A DNA stretch of 64,000 bases, from contig JACATO010000970.1 in NCBI GenBank assembly GCA_018389105.1, positions 377,001 to 441,000 of the forward strand, read 5' to 3'. Made by a program: the position numbers and the translations under genes. Every line of letters starts with the position of its first letter. Position 1 is the stretch's first letter. Positions 42,101-54,100 of the stretch are shown here, piece after piece. Below the pieces are notes generated by a model. That model had not been told where the DNA came from. It made no database searches and saw nothing but the letters and a program-made list of their open reading frames with translations. This DNA is from Nautilus pompilius (lineage: Eukaryota; Mollusca; Cephalopoda; Nautilida; Nautilidae).

Positions 42101-45100
42101 CTCTCTCTGGATTAATGTATTGTTTTAGCTTATTTTTCACCACCATCTGTTTCAGAGTATAAACTTGTGGTACTCAAATCTAATTACTAGCACCACATGA
42201 CCTCTGATCCTAAGAAAACATGCTCATAGCTTACACAATATAGGAAAAGTTGAGGGTTCTAAATGTAAAATAGCCACATAGTCTGTATGGACCAAATGTA
42301 CAAAATTAGTAGTGTAATTTAATTCATGCTTACAGCGATTGCCTTATAATATTTTGTACTAAATTTTCAGCTTGATTACTGTTAGGCTTATAGAAATTTG
42401 GAGTAACTGCCCTTTTATGAGTAAAAACTTCTTGCTGCACCAGCCTGAGTGAGGTACAAACCATTCTTACCATGGTAGTTTCACCAGCTGGCAAGTTTCA
42501 TCCATGTGTTGTCCTGTAACAGATTAAGCCAAGTTTTGTCATGCCAGGGGAGAATAAATATCAGATAGCAAAAATACTAAATCTGTCATTCTTTAGTGTG
42601 GCTGCACTGTACATTGTTGATACCCCATCTATGGCCTTTTTTTCAAATCTTGTATGGTAATGTTGCTGGTTTGATCAGCAATATCCTTTATCCATCCAGC
42701 TTTTCCATCTGGTCTTTCACATGAACCCATCCATTCACCTTACTATTGAATCACTTCTAATAGTGAACTTTTTTTTGTTTCTAGCAACAACAAAACTTGG
42801 AACTAGTTTGTCAGCTTTAATGATTTTTTACCTGGGCACTATTCATCTTTGTCCTAAGCATTTTTTTCCACCATCACTTTTTTGTTCATGCAGCCCTGCT
42901 TGCTTTCTTTAGCACAGACATACTTTGCTTCTTTGTCCCTGCCTTTCATTCCAGCCATATCCATATTCAGCCACATACCACTTCCTCAAGCTCACACTCA
43001 ATCATGCTTCTCTATAATCACTTAAGTAAATAAAGTATTACACTAGTGTCATCAGCTAGTTATCCCAGTCCTGAAAAGAACTCGTATTAATGACCTTTTA
43101 ACTTTGATAATTAAGAAACCTACCTTTAATAAAGGTAGTTTCTGATAAATGATACCACTAAAGCAAGAGAAAATAATAAAATGGAGATAAATAATTTTAC
43201 TTGAGTCTACACCTCCAAAAAGCACAGTATAGTAACTAAAAAATGTAATTGGAAAGACTCATTCTTGCTTCATTTTGTTGTTTACTATTGTACAACACTT
43301 ATAGTTTGTGATACAAAATCTAGTTATTAATGTGTATGGAAAAATAATCAAAGTGCATGAATATTTTCAGTGTACAATTATGTTTATTTAATTGATTTTA
43401 CAGTATCAGGATTTCTCATTGGTTGTACAAGCAGCTGATGGAGAGAAAGCGTGTTCACTACCTGTTGCTGAAATAGAGGATGAAAATCTTCCTCAGTGGG
43501 CACAAAAGAAAGTGGGTAAATTTCCTGTTGGCCTGCAAGACATTGTTGAAGATCTTCCATCATGGGCACGCCGAAAGGATGTTTTAGCTGGTGTTGTTGA
43601 GAATGAAATTAACAAGTATCATGATGTTCCAGTTTTGATGGATATAGACCAATCTAAGACACTCTTGGAGGCAGAAATTAGCTTCTCACAGAGTAATGCC
43701 AAAGAATTAAATCTTATAGATTTTGAAGAGACTAGTGTGATTAATCCTGTGATTCCAAGCCTTAAGCACAAAGAAAGTATGCATGCTGGTGAAGAGCCAG
43801 CACCAGTAGAAATGTATCATAATTTTCTTAAGCAAAGTGACAGCATGCATGCCAAAGCAGAATCAACTCCAGCAGAGGATGAGCATGGATTAACGAAGCT
43901 TAAACGAAACAACAGCATGCACGCCACAAAAGAATCTGCTCCTACAGAGGATGAGCACAGCATTCCAAAGCTTAAGCAAAGCGACAGCATGCATGCCACA
44001 AAAGAATCTGCTCCTAAAGAGGATGAGTACGGCATACCAAAGCTTAAGCAAAGCGACAGCATGCATGCCACAAAAGAATCTGCTCCTAAAGAGGATGAGT
44101 ACGGCATACCAAAGCTTAAACAAAGCGACAGCATGCATGCCACAAAAGAATCTGCTCCTAAAGAGGATCAGCACGGCATACCAAAGCTTAAGCAAAGCAA
44201 CAGCATGCATGCTACAAAAGAATCTGCTCATGCAGAGGATGAGCACAGCATACCAAAGCTTAAGCAAAGTGACAGCATGCATGCTACAAAAGAATCTGCT
44301 CCTGCAGAGGATGTTCACGGCATACCAAAGCTTAAGCAAAGTGACAGCATGCATGCTACAAAAGAATCTGCTCCTGCAGAGGATGATCACGGCATACCAA
44401 AACTTAAGCAAAGCAACAACATGCATGCTACAAAAGAATCTGCTCATGCAGAGGATGAGCACAGCATACCAAAGCTTAAGCAAAGTGACAGCATGCATGC
44501 TACAAAAGAATCTGCTCCTAAAGAGGATGAGTACGGCATACCAAAGCTTAAACAAAGCGACAGCATGCATGCCACAAAAGAATCTGCTCCTAAAGAGGAT
44601 CAGCACGGCATACCAAAGCTTAAGCAAAGCAACAGCATGCATGCTACAAAAGAATCTGCTCATGCAGAGGATGAGCACAGCATACCAAAGCTTAAGCAAA
44701 GTGACAGCATGCATGCTACAAAAGAATCTGCTCCTGCAGAGGATGTTCACGGCATACCAAAGCTTAAGCAAAGTGACAGCATGCATGCTACAAAAGAATC
44801 TGCTCCTGCAGAGGATGATCACGGCATACCAAAACTTAAGCAAAGCAACAACATGCATGCTACAAAAGAATCTGCTCATGCAGAGGATGAGCACAGCATA
44901 CCAAAGCTTAAGCAAAGTGACAGCATGCATGCTACAAAAGAATCTGCTCCTGCAGAGGATGTTCACGGCATACCAAAGCTTAAGCAAAGTGACAGCATGC
45001 ATGCTACAAAAGAATCTGCTCCTGCAGAGGATGATCACGGCATACCAAAACTTAAGCAAAGCAACAACATGCATGCTACAAAAGAATCTGCTCCTGCAGA

Positions 45101-48100
45101 GGATGAGCACCGCATACCAAAGCTTAAGCAAAGCAACAGCATGCATGCTACAAAAGAATCTGCTCCCTCACAGGATGAGCATGGCATACCAAAGCTTAAA
45201 TTAACAGAAGGAATGTCAGCTAATAAGGAAAGTGAGCCTGAAATAAGAAAAATCCAGAAACAGAGTTTTTATGGCAATGTTTCTCAGTTAACAAGAAGTG
45301 ATTACATTTTAGATCTTCCTAAAATAAAAGAACTAGCAGAGCTGAACAAAATCCTGGAACCTAATCTCAAGGATATCACTATCTGTCGTCCGTGGAAGCG
45401 ATGCAATGCAGCATCTTCAGTTGGACAGAGCAGTGAAGAAACAGGCAGTGCTGTGCATGCAACTAAGGAATGCGAAAACGATGTTATTATGAGACCTCAT
45501 ATAAAAATGAATGAAGCCATGTCTGCAACAACAGAGTCCCAAGCTATCAACTGGGATGTAGTTAGGATGAAGAAGTTCAAAAAGCAGAACCTTCATGGTC
45601 ATTCATCTGATTCCACTATTCAGAGACTGCTGTATGGTGACCATTTTGGAGCATCCACTAAAATGTCCAAAGTGGATAAAATTGCTGAAGGTAAGCTAAT
45701 TTACTGGATTTTGGGGGGGGGGATATGGATGTTTTAAAGTAAATTGTGTATTTTCCAAATTTTACAAAATTTAATGTTATGGAATCTTCAGTTATTTTCT
45801 CTTTAAAATTCCTGCTTTTAAGTTGATTTCAGTTTTCATAAACATTAGATTTTCTAAAGATCTAAATTTCTTAATTTGGGAATATCTTGCTTATTTAAAT
45901 GGAAGTCCAGGTTTGCACAGTATATTCCAAATGGGGCCTAACCAAGGCCTTTACACGTGTGTATTAAGATTTTTATGAGAAGATTCGTGGAGCATAAGTC
46001 CACTTACAAATAGCTGAAACTCTTTCCTTATGATCATTAATGGATTTTAAAATGGCAGCCTACCTTGTAAATTTTTAAACTTCTGTTCAAAGATGCATCA
46101 GCAGCATTTTTTAAAATATTAAGAGTACAGAGCCCACATTGATATTTTTTAACTCGCAAAGCGATCTTTTAAGATCAAACCCCTAACATTTTTAATCCAC
46201 AGACATCCAGGGTTCTCAGTTCTTTTGAATAACTTTTTATTTCAAAATTTGGTGAACTAAAGTCTACATTTTCTCTATTAACTGTATCTTTCATAAAAAA
46301 AAAAAGAAATCTGACAGATTTATTTAAAGAACTGATTATTGATCAGATGATTTTTTAAACCAAAGTAATAACATGAACTATGATCTCTAGGACTGCTGCT
46401 GTAAAGTTGGTTTAACATTGCAACCTGCCAATAATCTTCATGTATTTTTTTTCTGTGTTTAAAAGGTGGACCTGAAGTTTCTTATTAACTAATGCTGCTG
46501 TTGCAGATTTTGGTTAATAAATAGATTCTAGAAATTAAAATGTTGATTTGCCATACTGCTGCTTGGTTGTTTTTGTGTATAATTATTGTTTTAGATTTTC
46601 TATAAATTGTACTTTTCCTCAGTTCATTGCCTGCTCCTCATTAAATTGTTCAGTGTTAAGGTTTTTGATTTTTGTTCTTTTATTATTTTAAACGCAGAAA
46701 CTGAAACAAGGGAGCCAGTGGTTAAGTGGAGAGAAGTCAGGGTGGATCCTTATGAACAAAACTTCGATAGCTTGGGTAAGTTCTCTTGCACACAGTTTCC
46801 ATCATTGTCTCCTGGATTGCCTCTGGTAGTGCTTTCAGATAATCTACTATCTTTCAATCCTCTTACCACGACATGAATTAGAACTAGAACCTGTCTTGCC
46901 ATTCCGGTTCCAATCTCTTTAATCAGATTAGCATTCTGTCAAGGCTGCACTGTTTTCTTTTTCACACAAAATAACCCTGTTGATATTCCCTTTTTTTTTT
47001 TAAATTTCAAGGATTGTATTTTTTGTCATAAACTTGGTTTGGTCATCGATGAGTTAGTTTCCTCTTGAATGATAAAATAACAATTGGTAATGCGAATGAC
47101 CATTAGATCTTAATTTTTCCTTGTCAAGTTTCCTTCCTATGGTAAAAGGAATCATTTGCTTTGGAAAGCAGACATTGTGCAGGAACTGATGTTTGTGAAT
47201 TTAAAAAAAACAAACAGCTGTATGTGCTAAGGTCGATGACCCAGGTTCTCAGATTTCTCTGCTAAAGGTGAAAGTGCCAGGCCCCCTATGTAGTACAGGA
47301 TTGACATTGCTCTCAATTGGGAAACTGCAGGAAATTTGCTATTTTACCAGGGTTAGATGTTGCTATTTACCATTAACCAAACTATTAGTAACAAAGGATA
47401 GAATACAATTAACCCTTCAGCTGCTACATCCTTGACTTGTACATCAATTTAGTTAGTCCTCTGTAGACTCAGAGCAGAAAGCTCTAATTTGCCCTTAGTT
47501 TTAAAGAAAATGTAAATAAACTTTTTTTTCCCCCTTAAGATGCTGAGCCAGACCTGAACCTTTTGATGAGGTCAGTTTATGGTGAAGAGGACAGGGAGTC
47601 TTTGTTCCAGGTCCAAGACATCACTGAGCTTCAATACATGCCACTGTCCACCATTCTTAATCGGTCCATAGTTGCTCCACTCTCAGCTCAGTAAGTGTCC
47701 ACACTCACCCTTTAACATCTTCTATAGGTCATCAGTACATGTGCTTTAGGTTTGATAAAATGTTGGAGGCAGTTTTCAGTAGCATAAAGCATTTTGGGAA
47801 TTATTTTGAGACTCCTTTTTTTTTTTGGAAACCCTGTCTTAAAATCTTGAAATTAAAACATGGAAATATTTAAATGTTTGTGTATTAGAATAAAAATATT
47901 CCTTTTGATGATGTCAGCCTCAGTTTGTATACATTTATCAGACAGCTGATATGAGTTTCTAAGTCAGTTGTGCTTCCAATTGATTTTAGGAAATCTCCTT
48001 TGCATAGGTTTTATATTATGTTAGCATTATAAAAGGAACACCCTAGATGCATTGGTTCTTGTTATATTAGCAACAAGTGATATGTGAGTGTAGCTTTAGA

Positions 48101-51100
48101 TAAGCTCTCTACCTGCCAGTGAGTATTGCAATGTTCCAGCTCTTTCCTATTTCTAAAGGATTATCAAATACAGTATTTTCTTTTGTTTGTATTGTAGAAT
48201 TGACCTGGTCAACAAATGTATAGTCAACTACATTTTCATGGATCTTGCATTGGATGAGCACTTTTCTGCACTCAGACGATACCTGCTTATGGAAGATGGA
48301 GATTTTGCCGAAATTTTGAGTGAAAAACTTTTTAACTGGGTAAAAAAACATTCTCACTGGCCGTACTATGGTGTGGTGTATGGTATTATGTATGAAACCC
48401 ACTAATTCTTTAATTGTTCCACTTTATTCTGTGTAAAGCTATTGTTATCGATGATATCCTGTTTGACAGTTTTAAGTGATGTTGGCAAAATACAGAGCTG
48501 TTGAGAAGTTACATCAGACATTGATCATTACTGCGTGTGTAATCATATTTAGTAGTGTGACTGGTGTTGGGAAATAGCTCCTTATTTCTTATGCAGAACA
48601 GCTGAGGATCATGATCTTATTCTAGCTGATATGTAGAATATGCTTTCTTCCCTCATTCCCTAATCTGTGCAAGTTGAGATCTCTGAGTATCTCCCTTCAC
48701 AGCTCAGCAATTTATATTGCACCTGTGTGGTAAAGTAATTTCTATAGCTTGTCATTTTTTCCATCATTACTATTGCAGCTGTCCACGTACATATCGACAG
48801 ACCAGCCAATCGACTACTTGTTTTGGAACAGTGCGCTCAGCTGCACTGTGAAGTCATCGATTCATGCTGAGGACAAGTATGCCAACAATTTGAGTTTTGC
48901 TTTACCTTCACTGCCAGTGTCCAATGGTACGATAACCACCACCATCTTTTTTTCTCAGTTAAACATTCATAACTAAGGATAGACTGAGATTTTAAATCTA
49001 AAAACAAATCTTTATGCTGTAAAACTAGCAGAATATCTAAAACAGTGGTAGAGTTGCTGAATATGAAACCTGGGTAAACTTCAAATATGTCTCTCTATTT
49101 TTCAGTATCTGATCTCTTAAATCTTATGGATCTAAGATATAAGGTGAGTAGCTATTTATTTTATGGAAATTTTCCTTTGCTGCCAAACGTTAGTTTATTC
49201 AGACGTCACATTATTAGCCTCAGCAGAACATGAGAAAATGATTTTGGGGTTATAATAGATAAAATTTAAAACTTCAGCAATTCTGGTTACCTCATAAATC
49301 TTTGGCTTAGACCCTCTTGGAGTATACAGTTTGAGCAAGCAGCCTAAATTATAAAAGGAATATGGATTTCATAGAAAAATTTCTTACAAAAGGTCTAATA
49401 AAATAACTGGGATTGTGTCACCAATGATAAAGACTAAAGGGACTTTGATTACCTTAATTCCTTCCTGGGAATGAAGTTTTGTTGCTAGTGGTGCATCATA
49501 TCAGAAACAAACCTTTTCATTTGGGTATTAATGACTGGTTCTATTTTTAATCAATATCTGCTTGAATGCTTTGCCAATCCATTTTGTGGAAAACAGAAAG
49601 CATAAACACTTTTAAAAAATAGACTAGATACATTTTTGGCCAAAGGGACTTATTTCACAGAAGTTTACAGACTTCCTGGTCCTCTGTCTTGCTTTATATG
49701 CATTGGCTGTCATTAGCAGTTTACCACGAAAGCTCTTCAAAAAGTCAGTATTGTTGTTCTAGGTTGACTGGCCACTGAACGTGATCATCACAGAACAATG
49801 TTCGCAGAAGTACAGCCGACTGTTCTCCTTCATGCTTCGGCTGAAGAGAATTGTCTGGGTGCTGAATGATATCTGGTGCCAGTTGAAACGAGCCTGTAAG
49901 TACACAGCATTTCCCAAGCCCAGTCTTTTAAAGGCAAATACCTCTTCAGTTTTCTCATAAGTTAAACAACAATTGAAATAAACTTATTAGTTATATTAGG
50001 CTGTCCAACCACAGGAGCTGCACTCTAAAAACTAATTTAAAATGAAAAATTGCAAGGGATCTTTAATCAAGCACATTTTCAAACCTTATGTCTCTATTAA
50101 CTACACTAGACGAAACAAAATTAGTGAGAACACTGAGGAAGATGAGTAATCTATCCACATTTGTGTTGGTTATAGCAAGCATTTCAGTGATTCATCTGTT
50201 AAGAAGAACGGTTAACAGCATTCCATAAATTTCACATTTGGTAAAGTCGCTTTCGCACAAGTACTTCCAAACAGAGCACATCTTTAATCTCTCATGTTTG
50301 GATATTTTTTGTTCTTGTGGCAAAAGTCTGAAGTAGTTTAGGCCCTTCCACTGAAAAAAAAAGAATCTGCCTGTAAGTCTCTCAATTCCAGTTGAAACAG
50401 ATGGGGTTGGTTTGCAATCACTACACTGAGTGAATTGTTAAAGAAGGCTATATCATCTGTCATATTTTCAAAATCTGAGAAACGATTATTAAATTCCTCC
50501 AGAATGTCTGCTATAGTGGTAGTAAAATCTGTGCCTGCATATGAAGGAAAGTAAGGCCATTTTTTTCCCATGGCAAGTTTAAATAATTGTAGTTTGTTTC
50601 AGAATCCCTGCACATGACCAAACTGATCAGAGAAATTTTAATGCTTCTCTTGCAATTTTAAATTTAATTCATTCAGGTGATTTGTGATATCTGTCTGTTG
50701 GGAAGGCTAATTTACTTAATTCTTCTTAAAGATCAGCGGTGTTAGACGTAATGGAATCTCTTTCCGTATCTCAAAAAACCACTTAAGACATTTTCCTACA
50801 CTTGACCAACATATTTTGGAATGCAGAATTAGGTCTCCATACTTGGCTTATATTTCCTCTAAGAATGCATGAAATCTATTATCTTAACAACTATTTTCAT
50901 GGCATTGGACTGTAAGGCAACTAACTCCTGTTCATCTTAGTAGCCCACAAAACCCATTCTTCATCTCAAGCAAACTCCTGCCTCACTTTATGAATGTAGT
51001 ATCAAGCAATTCTTCTTGTGTTGAAAAGTGATGCCGAATAGTATGAACAAAAACTAGCAATTGACTATCTCATCCAAACAAAAGGAAAAGTAACTATCCC

Positions 51101-54100
51101 TCAAAGTTTTTGAGATACATATCATCCATTGGAGCTATTAGTCATGCCATTGTTTGATGGGATAACAACGGTGGTCTTCACCGAAGGCTTTTTCCATATT
51201 AATTGCACATTTTTAAATTAGACTTCCGTCACTAGGTGGCTTCGATTTGGCTAGTTCCAAAGCTACTGCATAAGCAGCAGCAGCAGCTAAACTTTAAGTT
51301 TGCACTGTATCATTAATTTAGTAAACATTCCTGTCTTCTGCATCAAATTGCTCTTTTACTGTTCAACTACACCTATTCCTGAAACTCCTTGATGTTTATC
51401 ATTTTTCTTCATGGAATGATTTATAGTGGCATTTTAAGTTATATTCTTTTGGAACAAATAATACACAGGATTTTTCCATTGGTTTTGCTGACAAGATATT
51501 CACACACACACACACCTTCCTTGAAATGATGTGTTTTTATCTTCCAATTTCCATTTCTTTGAAGAACACTTGGTAACATGGTTAGTGTTGTATTTTAAAC
51601 AAATAAAATGAGATTTCCATCTACAAAGGAGAAAAGTAAATATCTCTCAACAATTTTTAAGATACATTTGAACTCTGTCATGCCATTGTTGGATGGGATA
51701 ACTAAAGAAGTAAAATCAATGATTAACAAATTGATATAGACTGACCATGATGAAAGACAACTAGAGACTGCACTCACTGAATGCAAACTCCTTGCAAATC
51801 TAACTAATGCCAATTTAATGGCATTGCAATACAAATACATAGCTGCTGCTAGTAGTGCATGAGTGATCTAAAGGTTTGAAAAGTTAAGCAGAGTGTAAAA
51901 CCAGTTGAAAAACATGAGATAGATGTATTAGGTCATTAACAACCTATTTCATGACCGAATATGGATCCTTTACAACAATTGCAAACAATCAGCACACTAG
52001 CTTGATAGAGACAAGACACCTCCACCCAAAGAAGGTCATGGTCAGTGTCTGGTGGTCTGCAATTGGTGCCATCCACTATATCTTCTTGCATCCTGGCAAA
52101 ACCATCACGGCTGAAAGGTACTGTCATGAATTAAACGTTCATCAGAAACTCTCCCAACAACCGGCCAGCATTGGTGAATTGAAGAGGCCCAATCCTGCCC
52201 CACGACTGCTCATTGTCATGTTGCAAAAGTCTCTTCAGAAACTGAACAGGTTGGGATATGAAGTTCTTCCTCACCCAACCTATGTACCAGACCTACCTCC
52301 CACAGTCTACCACTTTTCCAAACACCTCAACAGCTTCCTCTGTATGAAATGAAGCTGACTTCCAAACGTGTATTGACTCCAGAAATTTAGTTTTTTTTTC
52401 AAAATGGTATAAATTCACTTGTAACTCGTTGGCTGAAGTGTATTGATTGTGATGGAACTTACTTTAATTAATGTCACGTTCAGCAATGATGTGAAATCTC
52501 GTTGTCGTGGTAAAAAAACCGACAAAACTTTGTAACAACCTAATAGATGCACCATTAATTATAAGATTTTGGGGACCTGACTGAAGGCCACCAGTTGGAC
52601 TCAATTAAGAATCATCTAGTCTACAATATATGCAAGTTTAGGTGGTCATGAGACGATTAAGCAATCCACAAGACCTGTTTATAATCTGTATGCTACTAGA
52701 TATTCCATTTCAAGAGAAGACAACTGTTCACACGTTTCCTCAATGCTCTGTGTGAAAGCCCAAACCCTGAAACATGCACAGGTATCTACAACCATCAGAT
52801 AGCATTTTCACAGCATCATGGGGTACAGTGGAAAAGCAGCAAAGATTAACTACTGCTACAATTATTTTTTTTGCTTTTTGGATCAGAACATTTTCTGAAA
52901 AGTCCAGTGGTCATGTGTGAGTGAGGCACTATCCAGCACAGAAATTTTCACTGACCATCTGCTCCACTTCTACCCTGAAGTCTGTGATCCATCGCTTGTC
53001 TTGTCTGGGCTTAGGGTAGTATAATCTCCGATGGTAGTGAACTATAAGTACATCTCACCCAAAAATTTGTGGAATCAAGGTAAGAGGGTCACTCTGAAAC
53101 TAATGCCTCCTATTTTGTTTTGTATGTCCACGATGTCAGAAATGGATGTTGGTGGTATGGCAGTAGAGTTTGAACCTTCCTGCCAATATCCCATAAATTT
53201 GGTTGCTGTGCAGCAGAGGGAACGTCTGACATGGATGTGTGTATGAAGCAGAGGTGTGTCATCAAATTCCTCCATGCAGAAAAAATTGTACCCATTGACA
53301 TTCATCAACACTTGCTGAACGTTTATGGAGACCAAACGGTGGCAACAGCGACGTAAGAGACAAATCATGCTCCAGGCTGCCACCCCAGGAAATGAAGAGC
53401 GCCTCGATGAGCTCATCTGCACAAATCATGACCAGGGAATTGTGTGTGGAGCTGAATGTCGGCTTCATTGCATTGGAAACTATGTTGGTAACATTGGGAT
53501 ATTGCAAAGTTTGTGCCAGGTGGGTCCCATGGATGCTTACACGGGAACAGAAAGACCATTGAATACAAGTGTGTGAGGACCTGCTGAACCAATACGAGGC
53601 TGAAGGTGACAGTTTCCTGGACTCGATCATCAACGATGAGATGCGGTGCCACTGCTACGAGCTGGTGAGCAAGTGACAGTCCATGGAGTGGCAGCATACG
53701 AATTTCCCACAAAAGAAAAAGTTCAAGACGCAGCCATCAGTGGGTAAAGTGATGTGCACTGTTTTTTGGGATAGGAAAGGCGTGATCCTCCTGGATTTCC
53801 TGGAACCCGGAGAAACCATCAACTCAGACTGCTACGCTGACCAAGCTGAAGGCCTGAATTTCCAGAGTCAGCCCAGAGAAGACAATGGTTTTCTTGCAAC
53901 ACGATAATGCCAGGCCCCACACCCACTGTATAGTCTGGATTTGTCGCCTTCAGACTTCCATCTGTTGGGGCCAATGAAAGATGGATTACACAGGCAACAT
54001 TTTCCTGACAACGGTGCCGTCATGCAGGCTGTTGTTCATCACTGGCGAAAATGCATAGGCAGCGGTGGTGACTATGTGGAAAAATAGTTTTTGTGGCTAA

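Noticed and set aside
43890-45204. 417- and 418-codon open frames overlapping TUBGCP6 exon 21
   Set aside because: They exist only because the 72-bp unit is a multiple of three. They have no homology or splice context and the conserved frame is certain.
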